DNA of 64,000 nucleotides, from positions 20,090,501-20,154,500 of the forward strand of contig OX387200.1 of the NCBI GenBank assembly GCA_947561715.1. The letters run 5' to 3'. The notes below the pieces were generated by a model. It was not told where the DNA came from, did no database searches, and was given only the letters and a program-made list of their open reading frames with translations. Below are positions 1 to 12,858 of the stretch, piece by piece. This stretch comes from Ascidia mentula (Eukaryota > Chordata > Ascidiacea > Phlebobranchia > Ascidiidae). The position numbers and the translations under genes were made by a program. The first letter of the stretch is position 1; the number at the start of each line of letters is the position of its first letter.

Positions 1-789
1 ACGTTCCATGAAGAAACTAATACCATCGTACATTAAGAAATGCCACAGTTTCGCAATATGTACATCCCAACCCACCATTCCATCACCCTTCCGCATACAC
101 TAATGTCACAACTGGTGACGTAAAACATTCTGTTTTAAATTGATGCAAGCAAAGTCCAAGTTACGATCGGCTTTCTCCCAAACCCATGGAAAAGGTTGTA
201 GGTTTCCATGATGGGACGACGTACAATGGAACGGAAGGTTTTAATATTCGCATCGTAACGCAAACACGTTTGACGCACCAACATTTTGCGGGATGGGCAA
301 TTCTCCATACTGAACGTAGTAACGGGGAAACGGGTTCGGTAAGTTTCCGAAGTGAACGTCCCTAAGCCCAGACTATAATTGACTTAAGGCGGCTGCAGGA
401 AGTGCCCGTTTTTATCCATGATCAGGAGAAAGTTGCATTTGGGTCCCCCGGTTTCTCACAATCTTTTCCCACAGGAGAAACTACGCACAGTGATGTCACT
501 CGTACCTTTGCCTTAAATAAGATTGTTTATAATTTTTCCTTTTTCTTCCTATGACTTCGAAGTCAAGTCACAAGTATTAACTTAAACTAAGATTAATAGA
601 AAATCGCAACCCATGTCTATAATTGAGTGTGCAACGGACTTTACAGAGAAATATAAGTAAACCGTAAAAACATTAATATGAATATAAATGTCAAAGCCAT
701 TATGCTTCTCATTGAGCAGAGGTTTCGAACACAACTGCGTTCATCATCAGTGCCAAATGATTTTAATTTATCTGTTATTTATTGATCAG
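1..789. other. Left edge: presumed intron of the ACSBG gene, no exon recognised
   Basis: No coding exon could be supported here. The first recognised ACSBG exon starts at 790 after the acceptor TTGATCAG. It begins in the middle of the AMP-binding domain, so the missing N-terminal exons should lie left of the window, and this stretch is probably intron. It contains no repeat that I can name. Confidence 0.5.
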
Positions 790-3700
790 GGGAACCTGAC
801 GCAGACGCTGAAGTCGGTTCGACCCACTCAGTTCTTTGCAGTGCCGAGGGTGTGGGAAAAAATTCACCAGAAACTCAACTCGTCCACGTCGGAGGAGGGG
901 GCGCTAAGAAGAAGGATCAGGGATTTGTGCGAAAACATTGGCATGAAAGCAGTTGAGCACATGGCTGAAGGGTAGGTTGTTGTTGGTTCTGGTTGTTTTT
1001 GAAAAAAACATTCACGAAAGGGCATTTTTTGCGGTTTGCTTGAACAAAATACTTCGTCAATTCGTCAAGTTATTCATTATTTTATATTTGTCTTCTTCAG
1101 ACTACGCATCCACCCACAAACATCATATACCTACTCTTGGGATATTTCCTATTATATTTCGTGTTTTTTTAGATTTCTTAGCATCCCACTGGTCTAGGAT
1201 TGATCTAAATGCACGCAAAAATTGTCCAACGTTTCAAATACAGAGTGAACATTTTGCCTTCCTTTTCAAACAAACGGAACATGCGTACAAATATATAGTG
1301 ACCACAAAGTGGAAGCTGCGCTAATGACCGTGGCCATCTGTATGCAACTCACAAAACTTTCATTATTAGCACCATGCTTATTTACAAGAATTAGGTATGA
1401 GAAATAGAATCAAGGAAGCCGAAATAAATGCCAACATCATATTTATATTTTGCAAAAAACGTCTCGCAAACAAATCACAGAAGTAAACCGACCTTCAAAA
1501 CCAAGTAACACCCACACTATGTTGAATCCTATTATTAACGTAAAATGACAACGATTGGATCAGGGTGAAGTCGTTGTGAAGTGAACCAGAGATTAGTTTG
1601 TCATGCGTCGTTCACGCCTGCGTGTGCGTAAAGTTCACTGCGTGCTGGAGGGTTTGCGTGGGAATCACACTAGTTCATTTGAGGCAACACAGCTGCTTTA
1701 AAAGCAGCGGTTTCTCGTGCTTTGGGTGTTAACAATAATGTGTGAGTGGGCAGCCAATGATATATTTTCGTTTTTGTAGCCAAAAATCAAGCACTGCAAA
1801 AAGTACGTCGTCGTGATGGAAAAGGTATATCTTGATGCTAAAATCATAACAGTCGACGTAGTTGCAATAGTATACGCTCACTGACATAGCCAAAATCAAA
1901 CAATTTAAGCACAGCTGTGTTCATCGTAAGAAGAAGGCAATTCAATTATCTTTAGAGTTATTCGCCATAGTTTCTTTGCACCCATATAAGTATTTGAAAG
2001 CGAGCTGAAGTAATTACTCACATAAATTGATCACGAGTATTTCAACTGAACAATAAGAGTGGTTTACTTTTAGAATCCACGGCGCGGTTAAAGTAAAGGA
2101 AGTTCCCTTAGACTTCTCCAAACTGTACTCTGCACTCCACCTATCTAGAGCGGCCATTGTGACGTAACAGTCGTGGGAAGCGGTTTTCCATTGACAGCCA
2201 CTTGTGTCGTCAGAAAGCATGTTACGTCATGGCATGCCGACAAAACGGGGATGTGGCGCCTCCACAGCAAAGTTTCGTTGCATTGTGAACCCGCTTGCAG
2301 ACATAACAACCCGACAACAAAAATTTGCTGGGTTTTCTTCTCAAGTATGCAAATTAGCTTCTGGATTTTTTTTATATTTTTTTTAGCCCAAATGTGTTTC
2401 GATTGTAAGGTTTTTTTTCCTTTTTGAATTTAGGGGGCGTTCGTTTATTGCACACTTTGCATAACATCCCCTTTTCTCCGATAAAGTCTAGGGTCTGCAT
2501 TTTTATGTCGGGCTAAGAATGTCTTAAACCCTTCTCACAATTGTGGCTAAATATTTTTTTGTGATTTTCTGACGACTTTTTGACTGAAACTGACAAACGT
2601 AACAAAAGAATGCGCGGTGGACCGGTTAAAACTTACATAACTTATACTGTAAGGCCCGGAAGTTGCCGGCGATGATGAAAAATCTTATGAAATCTGACAG
2701 CAAATTAATTTTTAATTTGTGGAGGAATCTGTAGATTAGCAATTTGTAAACTGCCATCGGAACAAACAGATTCATGTGTTTCATCCTACGAGGTTGTAAA
2801 TTAAATTGCGGCATCGCATTCCTCGTATTGTTCTCGAAGACGCGGCGGTTCCATTGTCCGCTAACCAACTATTGGGAAACGGGTCAAATGAAAGGGGGGT
2901 ATAAATCGGCCTGTCTAATATCAAACACACACAAGCGACCACCGCAATACGTGGGTGTACACGCTTGTTCTCACTCACGTGCTTTTTCAAAATACCAATG
3001 GAAATGCCGAAACGCCCACGCTAGGCATGAGAGACGCCTGCCCTGCCCCTCTCTCCCACTGTGCCCGCCGCGCGTATCAAGGCGTGTAAACATTACCAAG
3101 GACCGGCTTCCAGCTAGCGCGTCCCCTGCGTTCAGAAATAACTGAACGCCCACTCGCCAGCTTGGTTATTGTGAATGCTGCACTTTTGTCACTTTTGAGT
3201 GCCCCCCGTTCTTGTTGACACAGTTTCGACGCGCTGGCACGTAAATAGAAACCCTCGGGCCCATCGGCGCTTTGTGACTGCCCACTTCAACACCTCTGTA
3301 GGATTAGAGTCGCGGGCGCAAATTGGCATCTTATTCAAGGCCGGAAATTGGCGCCTTGTAGTGGGATATTGTTTGGGGTCATTGTTATTCAACCTGGCGC
3401 CAATCGAACTACTTCTCACAAGCTTGTACGGTTTAACTTATTTTTACTTGGCCAAAATTAAGTTCAACGTCTTTGTGAAGCTTTACAAACCGGTTCGCGG
3501 GGAGCTTATATTGCCAAGCGTTATAACGGAACTTGTAAAATTCCCCTGCTCTACCAACAGGAACTTGGGTGTACGCTGGAAAAGCCCATCACTGTTTGCC
3601 TATGCTTAAGCTACCTAACATGTTCTACATTCTTTGCTCAAGTGTTTGCCATTTGGAGTGTTTGTTAATTACCAACATGCTGGGAGAAACTTACGAGGCA

Positions 3701-6700
3701 AGGATTGAATGCAAACTTACTACTGATACTGGCTATATGAAGACTTAACAAAAGTTCTGGATCGTAAACCTGAATGTAAAAGCGGAACCAGACAACCTAT
3801 AAGCTCTTCTCCCATCGCCAATCCCCAGTGTCACGTGACGCATCGGAGGTGGTTTCGTTACGTCATCAGCGGTTAAGGTCAAAACCTTGGAGCGAAATTT
3901 CCAACTTTCTCCCAAGATGGGGTTATGGAGTTTTGGGGTCACGACTTTCTCCCTCGTCGCCCTGATTTAGTCGGATGGTAGATTCGTGAAATTATGGTGA
4001 TTCCTTGAGAAGCTATACGAAGTGATTGTTGAACACCTGCGTGTTATGCAACATGCACACGGGATCTTAACACTAATTTGTGCAATCCGTGCTTGTGTAA
4101 AGACAATTTGGTACGTTTCGCATAAGCCACAATAATACGATACACTTTTGCTACCTTCGTCCTGCGAGTATTTCAACCTCTGCACCGTAAACCCGGTGAC
4201 TGTAATTTTTTCGCGCCCAATACCAGACATCACATCGCAGTATTTTGGCTACTTAAACGTCACAGCACTCTGATCCAAAAATCACATATGTTAGTTGGAA
4301 TGCTTTGTGGACTTTGAAGCACGTGATCGGCCTCGCCGGGTGGGTTTGAACAAACACTCTCCGCTCACATGCTTGGTGTGAGTGGGCGGCACACGCGTCC
4401 AATGAGTGATGGCCTAGAAGTTGCACGAATACGTTGTTTGGTAAAACGATTTCAGCTTTGCAGACATTCGGTTGGGGCAGAGATGCATTTGTATAACATT
4501 CGCAAGATAAGTATTGTCCATCAGGGAGGAATTTTAGTCCTGGAAATAACTCCCATTTTTCCGTTGGTCTTTTGCACCTAGGTACATATATTAGACGTCA
4601 GAATTATATTAAATTGATCAGCGTCCTATGTAAGCATTCCATTCCGTTAATACACGTCATTTAATTGGCGAAAGCCCATCAATGACAAGTTTATTCGTCT
4701 ACTCTACAAGCTCATTATCAAAAGTGTCTTAATACAGCATTGTGACGCGACCCTTTGGGTTCCATTTGGCCGAAAAGCTGCTCTTCCATCGTGTACACCA
4801 TGCTCTGGGTCTTGATCGTTGCAAACTGCTCGTGTCTTCGGCAGCACCGCTCTCCGATGACACTCAAAAAGCTCTTTGGCGCCATCACGTGCCGTTAATG
4901 CAGATGTACGGGCTGAGCGAATCAACCGGTGTGTAAAGGACGTAAAGTACATTTATTACTCAATTTGTGAAATATTATACGTTTTTAAAGAGTTTAATGG
5001 TTCTGGGACTTGCTGATTTTGCGGTGTTCGGAACTAATTGAAGTGAAAACAATGCGACCGAACCCGAAAAAAAAACATTTTTATGTATTGAATTATCCGC
5101 AGTGGTTTAAAACATATTTTATCATTGTTAGGACCTCATGTTGTTTGTCTGAACCAACTGGGAAAGTTTCGTCTTCAGTCAGTCGGTCAAAGTCTTTACA
5201 GTTCAAAAACCAAATTGGATGAAAGTGGAAGTGGGGAGGTGGGGGGTGATAAGTTTCTTTTAGTTACATTAATTTACGCATAACCTTTCATACTTGTAAT
5301 GAATGTTAAATATGCGTCTATGCGTTTAACATATAATCGAGGTTCAAATTTTTTGTATCTTATTTCTCCAATTATCAGTGGGCACAGTGTTTGCACACAT
5401 TAAACGATGTATGACCATTCATTGCATCTACAGATTTGTCTCTGGGGCCGAAACATTATGATGGGCTACCTAGATGCAGAGGAAAACACATCGCAAGTTA
5501 TCGACAGTTCCGGTTGGCTGCACACGGGTGACGTCGGTACTTTTGATGACGATGGTTTTCTCTACGTCACGGGTCGAATTAAAGGCATGTGTTCACTTTT
5601 TTTGTTTGCTTGTTACACACCCTGGAAATTTATAAATGTTAACCATGTGTATCGATTTTGGATCTGAGCCCAAGTCGAAATATCGTGCTATAGATTGGGT
5701 ATCGAGGTCATTTGATGTCAACCTGCTTTGCAGACTTGATCATCACGGCTGGAGGCGAGAACATTCCCCCGAAACTAATCGAGACGCAGGTCCGAGAGGT
5801 TTTGCCGGCTCTCAGTAACTGTGTTTTAATCGGAGATGGAAGAAGGTTCTTGTCGATTTTGATTACTATGCAAGTAAGTTTGGCAAAGACGGGCGCAACT
5901 GGCCTAGTTTACTCCTTGAGTGAATATTGTGACAATTTTGTGTATTTTCACTGTGACTTTTTTTTGTGTTTTCTGCGTAATTTCGTAGTGTCTATTGCAG
6001 TCCACATTCGAACTTCGCAAACGTCTTTAAAACTGGTGTATTTAAACAAAATTTATACCTGCACAGCCGGCATTATAGCAGTTTAACCTAACTCGGGTTT
6101 CCTCCGTCGGCGACATGACAAAATTAACAAATTACATAATCCGGGTTTTCCATATTGGCGTCCGGTTTTGACTTGAAAAACCTTGACACTGCACAAGTAT
6201 ATTTTGCGCACGGTCCACGAGCTGGGTGAAAATAGGGTGTGGGACCTGTCTGCCTTGCGACAGATGCAAGTGGACAAATCACTCAAGTGGGTTTGGTGTT
6301 TCCTGTGTGTGCTATAACACGTGGTTTCCCCCCATCGAATCTACTCAAGTCGACGCTGCGTAATGGTGCTGAACCAAAGTGGAGGCAATTGTGGCAAATG
6401 GATTTATGCTTCTACCAAAAATATTCAGCTCTGTTTTGATGTTAGTTGATAAAAGATTGAACGTACCTTTTTACACAAGACCAGCTTTTTAAAATCGGGC
6501 GCTGGTATGATACTGATATTTAACCAAACCAATGCTTCAAACATTTTTAACCACTTGAATATACTTGGAAAAAAGATGCATGAGTCTTACAATGGGGTTT
6601 TCAACGGCACCGAAAAATGTAAAATAAATACATCTTTCAACACGTTTGCGCCAAATAACGGCGCCGTTGTAGGTGGCAGAGACTTTAAACGACATATATC

Positions 6701-7978
6701 CCATTTCCTCACGCATAACTTGATGTGTCATTCGATCCATCAAAGATTTCGGAAGTACTTTCAACCTCCCAACCTCTGTCCTGAGTCTAACTCAAACAAC
6801 CCAAACCCGTGAGAAACTATTCGCTATTAAAACTACTTCAAGGAAACGCCATCACACCCACACGACACAAGCCATCAACCGCGCCTTTGATCGACGTCTG
6901 ATGACGTTATGTATCTATGATGTCACCTTTGTGGCTCGCGTGTGGCCCGCCGGCACACGCGACGTGCCTTATTTGGCGTCTCACGGTTGTTCATTGTTGT
7001 ACCCGCAGTGTGAAGTGGATGAGTCGAGCGGAATAGTTACGGAACGACTGAACGAGATTTCCCGCGCTTTCTGTCGCGACTGTGGGAGCGATGACGCGTT
7101 GACGCTTGGACCAATGGCGTCGGGCCGTGACGCCCACGTGACAAGCGGAATCGAGGTATGTTTTGTTTGGTTGTTGGCCGGACAACGAAAGACGAAGATG
7201 TTTGTGGTTCAGCTTTCCAGCGATGACGGGTCGATGACAGATTGTGAGAAATGGTTAAAAAAAGGGTCATTTGTGGTTAAAGCAAAGAGCACATTCATTT
7301 CCTTTTAAGCACAATGGTCCTTGTTTGACAACTGATGCGTGTGTCACTCAAGAATTTCTAAGGAGTTCAAATTCGCCTTTTTGTAGGGAATCATTATCTA
7401 AGAACGTTTCCTAGTCCTTTTATTTATTTAAATAATAAATTAAAGATTCTCTGTATATTTGTCTGAATAATATTTGTATCTCGCAAAGGAAGTAAAAATA
7501 AAATACTAAAAATAGAGTACACCTTATATTTCAAATATTTCAACAAAACCAAATTGAAGAAACAATTTTGATCATTATTATATTGGAAATCGTAGCCATT
7601 CCTTGACCATCATTCTCGATATAAGCATTCGAAAATGTTTTTTTCACCACCCAACGTCAACAATTGCTTTACACCTCCCCACAGAAACGGTTAAAGCAAG
7701 TCAACTTGCGAGCGACATCGCGTGCCCAACTTATTCGAAAGTGGGTTCTTTTGCCGGATGACTTCTCTCTGAAAGGAGGAGAGATAGGTAATCATACGTT
7801 TCAAGCCGTGCTTGCATCCTGTAAATTTATTTTATGAAACACCATTCGTTCAGGTCCTACCATGAAGTTAAAACGGAACTACGTGATGCAAAAATACAGT
7901 GACGTCATCGATGCAATCTACGCCGATCCTCAAACCGTGACGCCATCAGATCGTTACGTCATACACTCATTGACGTAA
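790..7978 (+). CDS. ACSBG: Long-chain acyl-CoA synthetase, bubblegum family (ACSBG), 3' part, 8 exons
   Basis: The ACSBG family activates long and very long chain fatty acids to acyl-CoA through an acyl-AMP intermediate, mostly at ER and cytosolic membranes. Exons: 790-971, 4738-4928, 5132-5238, 5434-5584, 5734-5873, 7009-7155, 7685-7787 and 7854-7978 (TAA). They join in phase to 381 residues, about the C-terminal half to two-thirds of a usual 650-720 aa protein. Visible motifs in order: VRPTQFFAVPRVWEK, then the AMP-binding YGLSESTGPH (split by the 4929-5131 intron), GWLHTGDVG, GRIKDLIITAGGEN and the C-terminal GEIGPTMKLKR. These match ACSBG better than ACSL. Oddities are a 3.77 kb second intron in a gene of otherwise short introns, and a GC-AG intron (donor GCATGT at 5585). 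The 5' exons are outside the window. Identification is firm at family level. ACSBG1 versus ACSBG2 cannot be told, since the vertebrate pair arose later. Confidence 0.93.
972..4737 (+). other. Large ACSBG intron (3.77 kb)
   Basis: The donor GTAGGT follows codon AEG and the acceptor is TACAG before 4738. The two exons join exactly in phase (GG|C), so no exon needs to be placed between them. Inside I see only short chance open frames on both strands. Its length, against 70-1200 bp for the other introns of this gene, makes it a natural place for a regulatory element or an embedded non-coding RNA, but nothing specific was recognised. Confidence 0.7.
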
Positions 7979-8755
7979 CTGTCCTTCTACAATCATAAGA
8001 GTTATCAATTAAACAACGTAATTCTGCCGTTCGTTGTTTTAACTGTAATAATTGCATGGAAAAAGTACATCAGAATTTATTTTGATGTATTTGTTTTTTG
8101 CTGTTGCATTCCGTTTGAATTACTTTTTATGTCGATTATTATCATTGAGAATCCTGACAATCCATTAAATAACACACTGCGAAACACGTAATTGTATGTG
8201 AGGGAAAATATGTATATTAAGTTTTTTTTTTCGTTTTAAGTTTGCGATCGTTGCTGTTTTCACGGACTGTATGGTTTACTTTCAGTAATCTATTCAAAAA
8301 TTGATCGTGTCTTTCTTCCGAGTGCTTGGCTGAACTTTGTTGATTCGGTGTTAAGTTTTTACGTTTTAATCAAACTGTTGAACCCGAGATGTTGGCAGTC
8401 ATGTAGGAGCGGAACCCAAAGAGAAAAGAAAGACGAAACATACACGAAATATTTTATACGTTTCGTTAACACATACCACGCGATGGCAGCGATTCACAAA
8501 TTCTGTTGAATGGACTAGGGTTTTTGTGGAATACTATGCGACTTTAAGTAACGACTGCTTGAAATGTCTGTTGAGTTTTTGGACCACAAACACACGACAA
8601 CACTGACAAATTGAAAAAAAAACAATCGACAACTTTAGTAAAAAATCTTTCGGTTTACTTTCTGGCATTTAAAGTTTCGGACGACTTGAATTTGAGAACA
8701 CTGCAACAGTGTGTAATGCATTTGGCACGATTGGTTAGCTTACCAACGCAATGAG
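7979..8755 (+). other. ACSBG 3' UTR and intergenic spacer
   Basis: This begins right after the ACSBG stop. A candidate polyadenylation signal ATTAAA lies at 8164-8169, about 190 bp past the stop. The remainder is AT-rich with no coding frame I can support. Confidence 0.5.
8164..8169 (+). terminator. Candidate ACSBG polyadenylation signal ATTAAA
   Basis: This is the common ATTAAA variant of the poly(A) signal, about 190 bp after the ACSBG TAA, in AT-rich sequence. No canonical AATAAA is closer. Confidence 0.35.
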
Positions 8756-10177
8756 TTGAAATGCCTTATCCCCTACTATGTCAAGTATCAAATGCTATCG
8801 ACATATTCCGGTGACCTTCAAAAGCTCATCCAACACCACGTTACCACGGACGGATCAGTGTTCAATGAGGTCAACGTTATGGTTTATCTCCTGTGCGCAT
8901 TGCGCAATAATCGATCGTGTTTTTGTTCCTTCCTATTTCTTTCAACGAAAGTGCTGCATTTTTCTTCTTTAGTGGACATCGCCGTATCATGGGTAGAATT
9001 CAGGCGAGGCCAAGTTTCAGTGAATAAAGTAAATCAGAGTTTGTATTTTAAAAGAAATCATTAGTTGTCTGTTCTATTTAACAGTTGCAACTTTGAGTTT
9101 GAAATAGTGGTGATATAGAATCTAAAAAAGCTGTACTATGTTTGCATTCCAGTACAAGTGCTGACTGACCCAGAGAAATACATCTTTCTCTTTAGTTTCT
9201 TTAATTTGTAGTCTTTGAATAGTAAAATGTAATTACTGCTTTACTGATCGTCGTTGTACCGCGGGTTTCCATCTGGAAGTTGCGTAACTGAGATATGATT
9301 GTGGACAAACGGAAAACACATCACTGAAATCACATGGTGGCAATGAAATGACCAACTCTAAAGCTACCAAAGAACTTAGTGCGACAGCATTGCATGAGGT
9401 TTGTTAAAAAGATTTTTCGTTGCTGTATTTCGTAATATTTGAACACGAAAGTCAAAGTAGCAGACATTTAAAACTGGTTTATTTCCGGTTTCTGAAAACA
9501 CAGAGGACAAGACCAACCCGCAAGGTAGACTGATATCTTGGTACAACTATTAGCAAAATACATTAATTTAGGTTAACATGACTTTTTGCAAAGCTTAAAT
9601 TTTGATAAAACTGTTCATGTTTACGACGCAGAGGCGACTCAGTGGTGGAGATATAGCAGGGGAGGATCATAGCATGTCTATGTTATGTATATTAGAATAT
9701 CAAAGCCACTTGCTGCCAACTTCTGTAAACTTATAGTACATATGTTCCAAAACATCTTTTTAAATAAAACAATTGTAGGGAGAATGATTCATGAAAAGTA
9801 AAACTGAATAAAACTAACAATAGAGACCCAAGAAATGTTTCCCCGATTTTGGAATATTCTAAAACCCAAAGACACAGAATAATCGTCATACTCGATCCAC
9901 ATATAAGTCTGTATCACATAGAAATCTGTGCGCATGTTAACATTTAGCATTTTCAATTCAATTCTGTGACCAGAAATAACAGGTGGTTGCTTTGCTCACA
10001 CCCAACCATCAACATTCGTACAGATTTCTACATTAAGTTACATAGACCTATATGTGGATCAAGTATGCCGACCAATCTGGGTTTCGGTGTTTTAATATTT
10101 TTTTCTGCTCTTGTTTGGCAACTTTCACTTTGGATTTAGCGTGGTAACAGTTAAAGAAAACAATCCGCAGTACGTCA
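8756..10177 (+). other. Uncertain 5' region of the coiled-coil tail-anchor gene
   Basis: The upstream exons of the next gene should lie here, but I cannot fix them. One possible initial exon starts at ATG 8778 and ends in AG|GTCAAC near 8868. A second possible exon, 8973-9019, has a strong acceptor (a pyrimidine tract ending TTCTTTAG) and the donor A|GTGAAT. The two join in phase to a short Ser- and Arg-rich sequence without homology that I know. The rest (9020-10177) shows nothing clear. Confidence 0.25.
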
Positions 10178-10178
10178 G

Positions 10179-12858
10179 TGAAGCTCCGATTGTCGATCGA
10201 TTCTGTTTTAATCCAGAACGCTGAGCGGATTGCCCGTTTTATTGATTTGACGTCATCCCATCGGTTCATTGCTTCTTACGGGTGCGGATCATCAACCTTG
10301 CTCCTGAAGAACGGGGAAGACTTGAAAAAGAAAATCACCCGCGCACAAATAGAAATCGTACAGTGGGCTTTCGAAATAATGAAGACGCTTCTGCCGGCTC
10401 TGAAAAAGTACGTAAACGCACCTCAATTATTGATCGCAAGTTTAAACGATACACCAATTGCATTTCAACTGATTTACTTACATGTTCGGTGATTTTTTTA
10501 ATAAATGATTATGCAATATGTACAGCATACTTTTGGAATTATTTAAAATCTATATGCGACGCGTGGCGTACCCAGGAAAAACATTTGCAATGGATATATT
10601 TCGCCCTAATATTGCTTGTGTACACTAATACTTTGATACGGTTTTCACGCTAATGATTGAGTAAGATTTTAGTGTGAACTTATTCTTATCTAAAAATGAC
10701 AAAAGTGTTTCATTTCTAACAGAATGAAATCAGAAAAGTCCGAACAAGACCCCGGTCTCCAAGCCTCCCTCGAACTTCAGTGGACTGACTTCACGGCCGC
10801 TCTGTCAATGTTCTCTCACGACCTGAAGACATTGTTCCGCATAAATTCGTCAACTTCCAGAAGTTCAAGCCCAGGTACGACATGTTGCTGGATTCTTTTT
10901 GCTTGCACTCACTCTGACCTGAATATTAATATGATAAAACTGAGGCCACAACCTTTGCTGGTGTTGTCCCATATACATTGGCTATGATGCGCACAGGGTT
11001 TGGGATACATTTACCTTGTCGGTTCGTGGATTTCGAATTGAAGTTAGTATTAAACACAAAAGATATGGACGCGTGGCTCTGTTGCTGCGCTGATTGAACA
11101 GTTGGGTTTGGATCGAGTTTTTACGGAATGCAAATTCCACTTCGTATATTGAATGCACTCTAGTGACAATATTCACATAATTACGATTCGTCTCCTTCAG
11201 CATGGACTGGAGTTCACAACGGAGTCCACACACCTCCGGGAACATTTGCAATGGAATATCTTGCTTTACAAAGTAAAGATGCTGCAAAGGAGGAAAACAA
11301 ACCTGCAGCATCAAGGATGGAGGATTCGATAAGAAAGACGGAGATGATCATCCACGCTTTGAAGGTAAGAACTTATTTTCTTCCTAGCCATCTTCTAAGG
11401 TTGCACTATACGGGTTGTGGTCGCTTTATTTAGGGCTAGCCAGGTATTCAGGGCTCCCTAATTTTAAAACAAACAATGGTGTACGTAAATTCGCCAATCA
11501 AAAGGTCCCCTAACTAGACGGAGGCCCCGGTGCGTCGCAACTGCTTTAACCCACTCTCGGGGAGCCTGGGGCTATTTTCTACAAAGGCGAAAGATGGCAA
11601 ACATTATTTTTAAATCCCTATGAAAGCAGTGGAAGTTGTTTAGAATGTAAATACGACAGTGACAAACTATATTTCCGAGTTTATCATACCTTGAAATTTT
11701 TTATATGTAATTCATACTTAACGATTGTCAAACACTTTTAAAACACTTGGTTTTATCACTTAAAGTTAAACCTATATCTTGTTTTAGGCGCAAATCTCCG
11801 TTCAAGTGTGGACAGTTGAGAACTTCAGTTGTAAGTGAACATAAATTTTATCAATTTCTTATGTTGATTTTTTGAAAATTATCGCCAAATTTTTAAGTTC
11901 AAAACGTTTTACCAGTTACGAGTCTTAAGTAAGTTTCAATAACTTGTTTATTTTTGTGTAGCGTTCAAAGACAGCATATCAAATGAGCTACAAGGAAGAA
12001 TCCCGGTAAGGTCGTGGCAATAGCTGCAAACCCATATTTGCTATCCACATAAAAAAAACATAAAATAAGAAAATGTGGAGAATAGATAGATATTTTAATA
12101 GTCTGTTCTTATATTACAATATGCCTGGCACCAACAAAAACATTATAGATAGATATATTTAACCAACTAATCCCAGGGGTTTCCTAGACAATAAAGTCCA
12201 TGTCAGGGAACATTTTCTCATGAATGATTGTGTTTACTGGTGTGGGTATGGAGTAATCCTTCCATATCACTCATTGACAAAAGGCGATCGTCTATCCTCT
12301 TGAACTACCCGGGGGATTATAAATATGTTGTTGTAAGGCATTGAATGGGATTTGATCCGAATTAATCCGCAATATTATTTCACGATTATTAGACTAAGAA
12401 TCTCATATTGGCAAATGCGATTTTGACCCAAACCATAGTCTCATTCCGACCCGAGCAAAGGTCGTGGATTCTGTTTGACATCAATTAAAGGAGGCAGTTG
12501 CTCGTTTATTTTGGTTTCTAATTATTGTTGCTTCTTGAAATGTTGGATAATTTGGGACAGACTGTGATGGCGCTTGATGTGTTTATTTTGCATAATATAA
12601 AAGCGTAAATTAGCTTGATGTAATTAGCAGAGTCTGCAGATTACAAACTGAAAAGCTCTATGTGGCCAATCACCCAATGGTACTTCAAGACAAAATACAG
12701 CTCTTTGCTGCTACCTGCCGGTGGTAAAAATATTTAAATATTCTTTCTTCTAGAAATCTCTCAAGAAGTTTCTTACGTCGAAACATGCTGCTGCATTCTT
12801 CGTTTTCGTCACCACTGCGGTTTTAGTGGTCGTTCTTATGCAAGTGGGAGTTATCTAA
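10179..12858 (+). CDS. Unrecognised coiled-coil protein with C-terminal tail anchor (5' end incomplete)
   Basis: Exons: about 10179-10407, 10723-10874, 11201-11364, 11788-11830, 11962-12005 and 12754-12858 (TAA). All joins keep one frame and give about 245 residues. The first part is charged and helix-prone (GEDLKKKITRAQIEIVQW, then FEIMKTLLPALKK), as expected for coiled coil. The middle is polar with a Ser-rich patch. The last exon holds a positive stretch (KSLKKFLTSKH) and then about 20 hydrophobic residues ending two residues from the stop (MQVGVI). That is a typical tail anchor, so the protein likely faces the cytosol from the ER or mitochondrial outer membrane. The layout resembles JAW1/MRVI1 (IRAG) proteins, but this is a weak guess from architecture, not a match. 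The start of the first listed exon is uncertain, because its acceptor sites are poor. Confidence 0.65.
12114..12146 (+). repeat. Dispersed ~30-bp motif, copy 1
   Basis: The core ATATGCCTGGCACCAACAAA lies in the last intron of the tail-anchor gene. Related copies are at 13194, 32965, 39363 and 49151. See the copy at 13194 for comparison. Confidence 0.5.

Noticed and set aside
5997-6030. Acceptor-like CTATTGCAG followed by a short ACSBG-like reading
   Set aside because: The exon ending at 5873 (ATGCAA|GTAAGT) joins in phase to 7009, which carries the expected family sequence, so no exon is needed here.
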